A stretch of DNA of 7,472 nucleotides from Alphaproteobacteria bacterium (GTDB lineage Bacteria > Pseudomonadota > Alphaproteobacteria > Micropepsales > Micropepsaceae): assembly GCA_003451645.1 (NCBI GenBank), contig DMER01000089.1:43521-50992 (forward strand). Reading direction: 5' to 3'. Under the pieces are notes generated by a model that saw only the letters and a list, made by a program, of their open reading frames with translations, was not told the DNA's origin and did not search any database. This document shows positions 1 through 6,253 of this stretch, piece after piece; positions within the stretch are counted from its first letter, which is position 1; the number at the start of each line of letters is the position of its first letter. The position numbers were made by a program, and so were the translations under genes.

Positions 1-376
1 ACGCTTTATCCTGTTGAGGTCCAGGGTCAAACGCTGCCGGGTCCTCAACCCCCCAATGGGCGGTGGCGGGCCGCCCGGGCCAGATGGGGCAGGTCTCACC
101 CTTGGCATTGTCACACACGGTGATGATGATATCGAGCGAGGGGGCGTCCGCACCTGTAAAACTGTCCCAGGATTTGCTGGTGAAGCCGGTAACGGGATAA
201 CCGCGGGCGGTCAAAATCTTCAGAGCACCAGGATTGACGCGGCCTGCGGGTCTGCTCCCTGCCGAGTGGGCCACGAAGCGCCCGGCGCCATCTTGCCTCA
301 AGATCGCCTCAGCCAGGATCGAGCGGGCGGAATTGCCGGTGCACAAGAACAGAACATGCATAGGGTCGATGGCCAT
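1..376 (-). CDS. arsC: Arsenate reductase ArsC, low-molecular-weight phosphatase type (partial, C-terminus off window)
   Basis: This is a cytoplasmic enzyme of the low-molecular-weight protein tyrosine phosphatase fold, expected to reduce arsenate to arsenite with thioredoxin as electron donor. 125 residues are visible. The phosphatase loop near the N-terminus reads CTGNSAR (Cys12 to Arg18), the CX5R motif whose Cys is the nucleophile. Two further cysteines, Cys88 (in TVCDN) and Cys96 (in GETCP), match the redox pair of thioredoxin-coupled ArsC proteins. They are followed by the typical HWGVEDPA stretch (residues 107-114). Family members are usually 140-175 residues, so the C-terminal end is missing. 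The start at 376 is chosen because a GGAG (complement of 384-387) lies 7 nt upstream. A second ATG at 361 is possible. The gene is divergent from the MaoC gene, and no arsR or arsenite pump is visible. The three cysteines favour arsenate reductase over a plain tyrosine phosphatase, but arsenate reduction itself is inferred. Confidence 0.88.
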   Translation of the reverse strand, partial: MAIDPMHVLFLCTGNSARSILAEAILRQDGAGRFVAHSAGSRPAGRVNPGALKILTARGYPVTGFTSKSWDSFTGADAPSLDIIITVCDNAKGETCPIWPGRPATAHWGVEDPAAFDPGPQQDKA

Positions 377-387
377 GTGAGGGCTCC

Positions 388-417
388 GTGAAAGGTGCGG
401 TGAACGCTATTGTGAAC
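388..417. repeat. Three GTGAA/TTCAC direct repeats at 12-bp spacing in the arsC upstream region
   Basis: GTGAA on the plus strand (TTCAC on the arsC strand) begins at 388, 400 and 412, so the period is exactly 12 bp. The last two copies extend to GTGAAC. A weaker GTGAG begins at 377, 11 bp before the first. The array covers about 12 to 41 nt upstream of the arsC start codon, where a promoter or operator would lie. Regular direct repeats near one helical turn can be binding sites for a regulator that binds as a head-to-tail oligomer. No regulator is identifiable here, and chance is possible for such short units. Confidence 0.35.
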
Positions 418-511
418 AGACGGCCGGCGCAACCGGATGCCAGCAATTGCCGTTCGCAGGTCTGAAGCGCTAGAAGGTGTGCGACCGATTCAAGTCAATG
501 GGCTTCAACAT

Positions 512-517
512 GGAGAG
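512..517 (+). promoter_or_regulatory. Shine-Dalgarno site that decides the MaoC gene start
   Basis: GGAGAG lies 4 nt before the ATG at 522. The upstream in-frame starts (GTG 477, ATG 498, ATG 510) have no comparable purine-rich site, so 522 is preferred. Confidence 0.7.
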
Positions 518-521
518 TAGG

Positions 522-953
522 ATGTCTGACCGCCACGGCTATTTCATCGAAGACCTGCAAGTGGGCATGAGCGCCTCTTATGGGAAGACCGTCACCGAGG
601 CAGACATCGTGCTGTTTGCGGGCGTATCTGGCGACACCAATCCTGTCCATCTGGACGAGGAGTTCGCCAAGCCCACAATGTTCAAGACCCGGATCGCCCA
701 TGGGATGCTCTCGGCGGGATTTATCTCAACGGTTCTGGGCACCAAGCTGCCGGGGCCTGGCGCGATCTACATGTCGCAGACCTTGAAGTTCAAAGCGCCC
801 GTCAAGATTGGCGATAGCGTCTTGGCAACCGCCACCATTACGGAGATCATTCCGGACAAGAAGCGCGTTGTTTTGTCGACGGTGTGCAAGGTCGGCGAAA
901 CGGTGGTGATCGAGGGTGAGGCGATGGTGATGGCGCCATCGCGAAAGTCCTAA
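522..953 (+). CDS. MaoC family dehydratase, (R)-specific enoyl-CoA hydratase (PhaJ-like)
   Basis: This 143-residue hot-dog fold protein has the hydratase-2 motif FAGVSGDTNPVHLDEEFA at residues 32-49. Asp38 and His43 have the same five-residue spacing as the catalytic Asp/His pair of PhaJ. A conserved-looking RIAHGMLSAGF segment follows at 57-67. The family adds water to trans-2-enoyl-CoA to give (R)-3-hydroxyacyl-CoA, linking beta-oxidation with polyhydroxyalkanoate or fatty-acid synthesis. The length is close to single-domain PhaJ (about 134 residues), so it is not a fusion to an aldehyde dehydrogenase as in MaoC itself. The in-frame extension to 477 lacks a ribosome binding site and looks non-conserved. 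The gene ends 26 nt before ribF on the same strand, and the two are probably co-transcribed. A weak promoter-like pair (TTGCCG at 447, CTAGAA at 470, 17-nt spacer) lies upstream. The exact acyl-CoA substrate cannot be told from sequence. Confidence 0.9.
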   Translation: MSDRHGYFIEDLQVGMSASYGKTVTEADIVLFAGVSGDTNPVHLDEEFAKPTMFKTRIAHGMLSAGFISTVLGTKLPGPGAIYMSQTLKFKAPVKIGDSVLATATITEIIPDKKRVVLSTVCKVGETVVIEGEAMVMAPSRKS

Positions 954-979
954 ACCTTAGAAGGGTTTTTTCCCTGAGC

Positions 980-1954
980 GTGTCTGGCGGGAAGATTGGG
1001 CGGGCGCAGATCTATCGCGACTGGCGGCAGGTCCCTGACGTCGCGCGGGCATGCGTCATTGCGATCGGCAATTTCGACGGCGTGCATCGCGGTCATCAGG
1101 CCGTTCTGGGGCAGGCGCGGCGATTGGCTGAGGCGCGGGGCGTGCCACTGGCCGCACTCGTATTTGAGCCGCACCCGCGCCAGTACTTCCAACCGGACGC
1201 ACCGCATTTCAGGCTGACCCCGCTGGCGACCAAGGCATGGCTCTTGGCGCGTTATGGGGTCAGCGTCATCTATGCGCTGCCCTTTGATCACGACATGGCC
1301 GAACGCAGCGCACAGAGTTTCTTGAGCGAAGTCTTGAGGGACGGGCTGGGTGCCAAGCACCTGGTTGTTGGTCCGGACTTCCAATTTGGGAAAGGCCGGG
1401 AAGGCACGACGGAAACGCTCACCACCTTTTGTGAGGCCAATGGCCTTGGCGCCACGGTGTTGGCGCCGGTCGGCGAGGGGGAGTTCGCCAAGATCTCCTC
1501 AACCGCGATCCGCGAGTTGCTGGAGGCGGGCGATCCGGCGGCGGCTGCCCGGCTGATGGGCCATTGGTGGTCTGTCGTGGGTATGGTCGAGAAGGGGGAT
1601 CAGCGCGGGCGCACCATCGGCTTTCCCACCGCCAACGTCTCCCTGCGCGGCTATTTGCAGCCAGCCCTGGGGGTCTATGCGGTCAAGGTTGAGATCGCTG
1701 GCACGCTCCATGGCGGCGTGGCGAATTTCGGCCGCAGACCCACTTTCGACAAGACCGATGTCCTGCTGGAGGTCCATGTGTTTGACTTCCAAGGCGATCT
1801 TTATGGGCAGGAGATCGTTGTCTCCTTTGTAGGGTATTTGCGGCCGGAGCGGAAGTTCGCGGGGCTCGAAGAACTCAAGGCCCAAATCGCAACCGACGCC
1901 CAGGCAGCGCGAGAACTGTTGAGCCACAGCGTCTTGAGCACCCCGGGCGGATAG
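980..1954 (+). CDS. ribF: Bifunctional riboflavin kinase / FMN adenylyltransferase RibF
   Basis: This cytoplasmic enzyme makes FMN from riboflavin and ATP, then FAD from FMN and ATP. It has 324 residues, normal for the family. The N-terminal adenylyltransferase domain shows GNFDGVHRGH at 30-39 (the nucleotidyltransferase HxGH signature), FEPHP at 62-66, GPDFQFGKGREG at 131-142 and KISSTAIREL at 171-180. The C-terminal riboflavin kinase domain shows GRTIGFPTAN at 210-219, GVANFGRRPTF at 246-256 and LLEVHVFDF at 262-270, where Glu264 is the likely catalytic base. The C-terminus ends with the usual YLRPERKFAGLEEL helix region. The start is GTG at 980. It is the only start codon of the usual kind before the first motif, but its ribosome binding site is poor (AAGGG lies 14 nt away), so translation may be coupled to the MaoC gene. 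The motifs leave little doubt about function. Confidence 0.97.
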   Translation: MSGGKIGRAQIYRDWRQVPDVARACVIAIGNFDGVHRGHQAVLGQARRLAEARGVPLAALVFEPHPRQYFQPDAPHFRLTPLATKAWLLARYGVSVIYALPFDHDMAERSAQSFLSEVLRDGLGAKHLVVGPDFQFGKGREGTTETLTTFCEANGLGATVLAPVGEGEFAKISSTAIRELLEAGDPAAAARLMGHWWSVVGMVEKGDQRGRTIGFPTANVSLRGYLQPALGVYAVKVEIAGTLHGGVANFGRRPTFDKTDVLLEVHVFDFQGDLYGQEIVVSFVGYLRPERKFAGLEELKAQIATDAQAARELLSHSVLSTPGG

Positions 1955-1973
1955 ATGGCTCGGATCCTCTGTC

Positions 1974-2003
1974 TTGAATCCGCGCTCGGGTGGCTGCTAT
2001 AAT
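1974..2003 (+). promoter_or_regulatory. Sigma70-type promoter for the leader ORF and ileS
   Basis: The -35 element is TTGAAT (1974-1979, 4 of 6 to TTGACA). An 18-nt spacer leads to a perfect -10 TATAAT (1998-2003). Transcription would start near 2010, leaving only about 15 nt before the leader ATG at 2025, as is common for leader peptides. The 70-nt gap after ribF holds no evident rho-independent terminator, so ileS could also receive readthrough from ribF. Confidence 0.7.
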
Positions 2004-2012
2004 AGGCGCTTC

Positions 2013-2019
2013 AGAGGGA
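2013..2019 (+). promoter_or_regulatory. Shine-Dalgarno site of the Ile-rich leader ORF
   Basis: AGAGGGA lies 5 nt before the ATG at 2025, good strength and spacing. ileS itself has no such site, which is notable. Confidence 0.65.
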
Positions 2020-2024
2020 CCATC

Positions 2025-2075
2025 ATGACGGCCATACGGATCATCGTGCGAATTATCACCCCGGTGACGGACTAA
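2025..2075 (+). CDS. Putative isoleucine-rich leader peptide of ileS
   Basis: A 16-codon reading frame encodes MTAIRIIVRIITPVTD followed by TAA. Five of its sixteen residues are isoleucine, four of them in two adjacent pairs, and all three Ile codons are used (ATA, ATC, ATC, ATT, ATC). It has a consensus -10 promoter, a good Shine-Dalgarno site and a short 5' leader. It ends 67 nt before the start of isoleucyl-tRNA synthetase. Known leader peptides of the his, leu, ilv, thr and trp operons carry runs of the codon they sense. The inferred role is ribosome stalling when charged tRNA-Ile is scarce, which would change the fold of the downstream RNA and so ileS expression. The peptide itself probably has no function. 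Chance is the main alternative, although the combination of position, codon content and signals argues against it. Confidence 0.6.
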   Translation: MTAIRIIVRIITPVTD

Positions 2076-2132
2076 GACCGCACCGGCGCGCGAATCCGTT
2101 TACGTTCCCTGAACACGACCTCATCAATGGCC
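2030..2132 (+). promoter_or_regulatory. Nested RNA hairpin elements between leader ORF and ileS (candidate attenuator)
   Basis: Complementary segments can be read by eye. The inner hairpin pairs CCGGTG (2061-2066) with CACCGG (2081-2086) and CGG (2068-2070) with CCG (2078-2080), with A2067 bulged. Its 7-nt loop (2071-2077) contains the leader stop codon. Around it, CGTGCG (2045-2050) can pair with CGCGCG (2087-2092, one G-U pair), ACGGAT (2036-2041) with ATCCGT (2094-2099), and GGCCAT (2030-2035) with ATGGCC (2127-2132), just before the ileS start. The 5' halves of the outer stems lie in the leader codons, so a translating or stalled ribosome would open them. No T-run follows, so this does not look like an intrinsic terminator. 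Control of ileS translation, or Rho-dependent attenuation, is inference. No folding energies were computed. Confidence 0.45.
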
Positions 2133-2142
2133 ACCCGACACC

Positions 2143-5043
2143 ATGTCAGTACAAACCGACCCTAAGAAGTCCGAGGCGGACTCCAAATATCGGGACACAG
2201 TTTTTCTGCCCGACACGCCCTTTCCGATGCGCGCAAGCCTGCCGGAGAATGAGCCCAAATGGGTCGAGCGTTGGACGCAAAGCCGCATGTATGAACGCTT
2301 CCGGGACGACGCCCAAGGCCGCCCGCTCTTTGTGTTCCATGATGGCCCGCCCTATGCCAACGGCAATATCCATATCGGCCATGCCCTCAACAAGATCCTC
2401 AAGGATTTCGTCGTCCGCTCGCAGCAAATGATGGGCAAGGACGCCCGCAATGTGCCGGGCTGGGACTGTCACGGCCTGCCTATCGAGTGGAAGGTCGAGG
2501 AAGAATACCGCGCGAAGGGCATCGACAAGGACACAGTGCCGGCCGCAGAATTCCGCGCGCGCTGCAGGGCTTATGCCGAGCACTGGATCGGCGAGCAGAA
2601 GCGGGAGTTCATCCGGCTGGGCTGTGTAGGCGATTGGGACCACGCCTATAAGACGATGAGCTTTGACGCCGAAGCGCAGATCGTGCGCGAAATCCTGAAA
2701 TTCAAGGATAATGGCCTGTTGTATCGCGGCTCCAAGCCCGTGATGTGGTCCATCGTCGAGAAGACTGCGCTCGCTGAGGCTGAGGTCGAATATCAGGAGA
2801 AAAAGAGCCCGCAAATCTGGCTTCGCTTTCCAGTGATCGATGGCCCCGCGCAATTGAGGGGTGCAGACGTGGTGATCTGGACGACCACGCCGTGGACTAT
2901 CCCTGCGAACCGCGCGATCGCGTTCTCGACGCGGATCGCCTATGGCCTCTATGAAGTCGCATCGGTTTTAGAAGGGTCGCTCGCGACGCCCGGTTTGCGC
3001 CTGGTATTGGCGGACAAACTGGCCGAAGATGTCGGCAAGGGCGCGAAGGCGACGTTGATGCGCCTCCAAGACGCTGGACCGCTGACCGGCCTCGTCTGCG
3101 CGCATCCATTGCGTGGGATGGGTTATGACTTCGACGTGCCCCTTCTGGCCGGCGAGCATGTCACTGATGACACCGGCACGGGCTTCGTCCATACCGCCCC
3201 GGGCCACGGCCTTGATGACTTCTGGCTGTGGATGTCCAACCCGCAAGTACACCCGAAAACGGGCGACGTGGTACCGCACACCGTCGACGCGGATGGCAGT
3301 TTCTTTGCGCATGTGCCCCTCTTTGTGGGCAAGCGAATCTTGACACCGGATGGCAAGGACGGCGACGCCAATGGCGCGGTGATCCGTGAGCTGATCAATG
3401 CGGGCAAGCTTTTGGCCAAGGGTACGTTCACGCACCAATATCCGCATTCCTGGCGGTCCAAGGCGCCGCTCATCTTCCGCAACACGCCGCAATGGTTTCT
3501 GGCGATGGACCGTGACTTTACGGCCGCAGGGGCGACGGGCTCACTGCGGGAGCGTGCGCTGGCAGAGATCAAGAACACGAAGTGGATCCCGCCTCAGGGC
3601 GAGAACCGGCTGAGCGCCATGGTCAAGGACAAGCCCGACTGGGTCTTGTCGCGTCAGCGCGCCTGGGGTGTGCCAATCGCCGTCTTTGTCCGCAAGGCCG
3701 ATGGCACGGTCTTGAGCGACCCGGAGGTCGATCACCGGATCGCCGAAATCATCGAGCGCGAAGGGGCGGACGCCTGGTATGCGCGCCCACCTGCGGATTT
3801 CCTCGGCAACAACCACAATGCCAGCGACTTCGAGAAGGTCGACGATATTCTCGATGTGTGGTTCGAGAGCGGCTGCACGCATGCCTATGTCCTCGAAGGG
3901 CAAATGGGTCTCAAGGATGTGCAGGCGGACCTCTATCTCGAAGGCTCCGACCAGCATCGCGGCTGGTTTCAGTCCTCCCTGATCGAGAGTGTTGGCACGC
4001 GCGGCCGCGCGCCGTTCAAGGCCGTCTCGACGCATGGCTTCACCTTGGATGAGCAAGGTCGGAAAATGTCCAAATCTTTGGGCAATACGGTCGAGCCTGC
4101 GCAGGTCATGAAGCAATATGGCGCCGACATTCTGCGCCTGTGGGTTGCCTCCACCAACTATACCGAGGATCAGCGCGTAGGGCCGGACATCCTCAAGGCG
4201 GTTGCCGAGAACTACCGCAAACTCCGCAACACAATCCGCTATATCCTCGCCAATTTGAAAGACTGGCGCGAGGACGAGCGCGTAGCACCCGATCAGATGC
4301 CCGAGCTTGAACGCTGGGTCTTGCACCAGCTGCATGTGTTGGACGGCGAGGTGCGTGGCGCCTATGGGGCTTATGACTTCAACGGTGTGTTCACCGCGCT
4401 CAGTGCGTTTGCCAATGCGGATTTGTCAGCGTTCTATTTCGACATTCGCAAGGACGCGCTCTATTGCGATCCGCCCACGAGCCTTAGGCGCCGTGCGGTT
4501 CGCACCGTCCTCGATGAGTTGTTCAACGCTTTGACGGCCTGGCTCTCGCCCATCTTGTGCTTCACCATGGAGGAGGCTTGGGCGACGCGGCACGGGGCCG
4601 AGGCCGCCAGCGTCCATCTGCGCCAATTCCCGACGATTCCTGACAACTGGTCCAATCCGGAGTTGAACGCCCGGTGGAAGCGCATTCGCGATCTCAGGCG
4701 TGTCGTTACAGGTGCGCTTGAGCTTGCCCGCGCGGAGAAGCGCATTGGCTCGAGCTTGGAAGCCGCCCCCGTGCTTTATGTCGAGGACCCGGCGGACTTG
4801 ACATTGTTCCAGAGTGTGGACTTCGCGGAGCTTGTGATTACTTCAGGCGGGAAGGTGATGACCGGCGCGGGACCAGACACAGCCTTCCGTTTGGCCGATG
4901 TGAAAGGGGTGAGCGCCATGTTCGAACGCGCAACGGGTCAGCGCTGCGAGCGTTGCTGGCGCGTCCTGCCAGAAGTCGGCACGCTTTCGGGTGCGAGCGA
5001 TATCTGCCATCGCTGCCATGACGCGGTGAAAGGCCATGAGTGA
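2143..5043 (+). CDS. ileS: Isoleucyl-tRNA synthetase
   Basis: This class I aminoacyl-tRNA synthetase charges tRNA-Ile with isoleucine in the cytoplasm and hydrolyses mischarged Val-tRNA-Ile. It has 966 residues, close to the E. coli enzyme (938). The first catalytic motif is HIGH at 77-80, within [15 protein letters not shown]. The CP1 editing domain shows WTTTPWT at 246-252 and [11 protein letters not shown] at 350-360, which contains the conserved editing aspartate. The second catalytic motif is KMSKS at 641-645. The C-terminal zinc site has Cys935, Cys938, Cys955 and Cys958 (CERC and CHRC), as in the bacterial type. The start at 2143 fits the family N-terminus ([15 protein letters not shown] at 17-31) and no earlier in-frame start exists, but there is no Shine-Dalgarno site before it. 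The gene overlaps lspA by 8 nt. An Ile-rich leader ORF upstream suggests control by tRNA-Ile charging. Confidence 0.98.
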   Translation: MSVQTDPKKSEADSKYRDTVFLPDTPFPMRASLPENEPKWVERWTQSRMYERFRDDAQGRPLFVFHDGPPYANGNIHIGHALNKILKDFVVRSQQMMGKDARNVPGWDCHGLPIEWKVEEEYRAKGIDKDTVPAAEFRARCRAYAEHWIGEQKREFIRLGCVGDWDHAYKTMSFDAEAQIVREILKFKDNGLLYRGSKPVMWSIVEKTALAEAEVEYQEKKSPQIWLRFPVIDGPAQLRGADVVIWTTTPWTIPANRAIAFSTRIAYGLYEVASVLEGSLATPGLRLVLADKLAEDVGKGAKATLMRLQDAGPLTGLVCAHPLRGMGYDFDVPLLAGEHVTDDTGTGFVHTAPGHGLDDFWLWMSNPQVHPKTGDVVPHTVDADGSFFAHVPLFVGKRILTPDGKDGDANGAVIRELINAGKLLAKGTFTHQYPHSWRSKAPLIFRNTPQWFLAMDRDFTAAGATGSLRERALAEIKNTKWIPPQGENRLSAMVKDKPDWVLSRQRAWGVPIAVFVRKADGTVLSDPEVDHRIAEIIEREGADAWYARPPADFLGNNHNASDFEKVDDILDVWFESGCTHAYVLEGQMGLKDVQADLYLEGSDQHRGWFQSSLIESVGTRGRAPFKAVSTHGFTLDEQGRKMSKSLGNTVEPAQVMKQYGADILRLWVASTNYTEDQRVGPDILKAVAENYRKLRNTIRYILANLKDWREDERVAPDQMPELERWVLHQLHVLDGEVRGAYGAYDFNGVFTALSAFANADLSAFYFDIRKDALYCDPPTSLRRRAVRTVLDELFNALTAWLSPILCFTMEEAWATRHGAEAASVHLRQFPTIPDNWSNPELNARWKRIRDLRRVVTGALELARAEKRIGSSLEAAPVLYVEDPADLTLFQSVDFAELVITSGGKVMTGAGPDTAFRLADVKGVSAMFERATGQRCERCWRVLPEVGTLSGASDICHRCHDAVKGHE

Positions 5044-5548
5044 GGGCGGACTCAATCCCTTGCTGCGGCGTAGCATGATGATCGTCGCCCTCGTCTTTGT
5101 GCTGGATCAGGCCACAAAGCACTTTGTGCTGTATGGTCTTGACTTCATCAGCCAGCCAGAAGGCTACCGTATCGCGGTTATGCCGTTCTTCGATCTGGCG
5201 ATGGTGTGGAACCGCGGCATCTCCTACGGTCTGTTGCAGGCGGGGTCAGCCTTCGAGCGCTGGTTGCTGGTCATCGTCTCGGCTTCGCTCATCGCCGTGT
5301 TGGTGTGGTGGCTGCTGACGATCAAGGAGCGCCTGTTGGCCATCGCGATTGCCATGATGATCGGCGGCGCGCTGGGTAATCTGGTCGACCGTGTGCTTTA
5401 TGGCGCGGTCGCAGATTTCTTTTTGCTGCACGCTTTCAGCTTCGAGTGGTACGTGTTCAATATTGCGGACAGCGCCATCGTTCTGGGTGTTGCGCTGATG
5501 GCCTATGATGTCCTATTTCTAAATCGTCCGGCGAAGGACACTGGTTAA
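5036..5548 (+). CDS. lspA: Lipoprotein signal peptidase (signal peptidase II)
   Basis: This inner-membrane aspartyl protease removes the signal peptide of prolipoproteins after lipid is attached to the lipobox Cys. Its 170 residues are typical. Visible conserved segments are DQATK at 24-28, NRGISYGLL at 59-67 (the NxGxAFG-like box), [16 protein letters not shown] at 114-129 and FNIADSAI at 141-148. The catalytic aspartates are most likely Asp127 and Asp145. Four hydrophobic segments, roughly 14-31, 75-95, 99-117 and 138-162, fit the four-helix topology. The start ATG overlaps the last codons of ileS, with AAAGG just 2 nt upstream, so translation is probably coupled to ileS. The ileS-lspA pair is a widespread arrangement in Proteobacteria. 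A lipoprotein gene follows on the same strand and is a plausible substrate. Confidence 0.97.
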   Translation: MSEGGLNPLLRRSMMIVALVFVLDQATKHFVLYGLDFISQPEGYRIAVMPFFDLAMVWNRGISYGLLQAGSAFERWLLVIVSASLIAVLVWWLLTIKERLLAIAIAMMIGGALGNLVDRVLYGAVADFFLLHAFSFEWYVFNIADSAIVLGVALMAYDVLFLNRPAKDTG

Positions 5549-5580
5549 CACGAGTGGCCGGGCGGGCGGTCTATATGCCG

Positions 5581-5600
5581 TGCGCCATAATTGTGGCGCA
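5581..5600. repeat. Perfect 7-bp inverted repeat between lspA and the lipoprotein gene
   Basis: TGCGCCA (5581-5587) and TGGCGCA (5594-5600) are exact reverse complements around the 6-nt spacer TAATTG. The element lies 33 nt after the lspA stop and 49 nt before the chosen lipoprotein start. It could be a dimeric repressor operator, since it covers a -10-like CATAAT, or an RNA hairpin. No T-run follows, so an intrinsic terminator is unlikely. Confidence 0.5.
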
Positions 5601-5649
5601 ATCCGGGTTCGATCTGATGCGGGCAGAGTTTGCAAAGGTTGGTAGGGCG

Positions 5650-6219
5650 ATGGCGTTGCACCGGCGTGGTTTGGCACTTGGGTTGTGTATCGTGGCGCTT
5701 GGTTTGGCCGGTTGCTCAACCGTCCGCGACGAAATGGGCCTTGGCCGGTCCAAGCCTGATGAATTCTCGGTTGTGCCTCGCGCACCCCTTGCAATGCCCC
5801 CGGATATGTCGGCGCTGCGGTTGCCGTCCCCTGGCGCGCCCCGGCCGCAGCAATTGAGCCCCGCAGGCGAGGCCAAGGCCGCCTTGTCGCAAACGCGCGG
5901 TGCTGTGGCGACGCCGGCCTTTGGTGCGACCGTGTCGGCGGGGGAGCGTGCGCTCATTGACTCTGCTGGCGCCATCAAGACGGACGGCAAGGTCCGCAAC
6001 GAAATGGCCGAAGAATTGCGCGAGCAGCGCGCGCCAAAGTCCATCACGGAGCGGGCGCTCTTCTGGCGCGGGTCCGAGGAGGAAGTTTGGGTGGTTGACG
6101 CTGCCGCCGAGGAGCGCCGCATACAGCGCGCGCAACGCTCCGGCGAAGTGGTGACGGGCAAGGGCACCCCGATCATTGAAAAGTCCACCGAGAAGGGCTT
6201 GATTGGCCGCGTGTTTTAG
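5650..6219 (+). CDS. Outer-membrane lipoprotein of the DUF3035 / BamF type
   Basis: The protein starts with a clear lipoprotein signal: MALHRR, a hydrophobic stretch, then the lipobox LAGC with Cys22. The residue after Cys is Ser, not Asp, which predicts sorting to the outer membrane. The mature part has PDEFSVVPRAPLAMPPDM at 36-53, a Pro-rich segment and a charged C-terminal half without membrane spans. The PDEF..V.RAPL..PP pattern, position after lspA and size (189 residues) match the alphaproteobacterial DUF3035 family. As I recall, this family has been named BamF, an accessory lipoprotein of the beta-barrel assembly complex; that role here is inference. The reading frame extends to a GTG at 5554 and has an ATG at 5617, but starting at 5650 gives a standard signal peptide and has AGGG just upstream. 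It lies 101 nt after lspA and 34 nt before pgi. Confidence 0.8.
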   Translation: MALHRRGLALGLCIVALGLAGCSTVRDEMGLGRSKPDEFSVVPRAPLAMPPDMSALRLPSPGAPRPQQLSPAGEAKAALSQTRGAVATPAFGATVSAGERALIDSAGAIKTDGKVRNEMAEELREQRAPKSITERALFWRGSEEEVWVVDAAAEERRIQRAQRSGEVVTGKGTPIIEKSTEKGLIGRVF

Positions 6220-6242
6220 GACGTGATCGCCCCCGAAATCGC

Positions 6243-6247
6243 GGGAG
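6243..6247 (+). promoter_or_regulatory. Shine-Dalgarno site of pgi
   Basis: GGGAG ends 6 nt before the ATG at 6254 and supports that start. Confidence 0.6.
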
Positions 6248-6253
6248 CGCAGG

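Noticed and set aside
14..391. Plus-strand ORF opposite arsC
   Set aside because: It is a shadow of the arsC coding strand, with low-complexity Gly/Pro-rich translation and no recognisable motif.
477..521. N-terminal extension of the MaoC protein from GTG 477
   Set aside because: It has no ribosome binding site, while ATG 522 has GGAGAG at good spacing and gives a family-typical N-terminus.
962..975. AGGG-TTTTTT-CCCT as a terminator between the MaoC gene and ribF
   Set aside because: The stem is only 4 bp with the T-run in the loop rather than after the stem, so it would not terminate. ribF is probably co-transcribed.
1955..2002. A 15-codon ORF (MARILCLESALGWLL) between ribF and the leader ORF
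   Set aside because: It runs through the -35 and -10 elements, lacks a clear Shine-Dalgarno site and would lie upstream of the predicted transcription start.
2061..2103. Intrinsic transcription terminator after the leader ORF
   Set aside because: The hairpin at 2061-2086 is GC-rich, but no run of T follows it. The nearest is TTT at 2099-2101, more than 10 nt away.
3541..4335. Minus-strand ORF of 264 codons inside ileS
   Set aside because: It lies wholly antisense to conserved ileS sequence that includes KMSKS, and has no family features.
5554..5649. N-terminal extension of the lipoprotein from GTG 5554 or ATG 5617
   Set aside because: It would bury the signal peptide 20-30 residues inside the protein and place the palindrome in coding sequence. 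ATG 5650 gives a standard lipoprotein signal.
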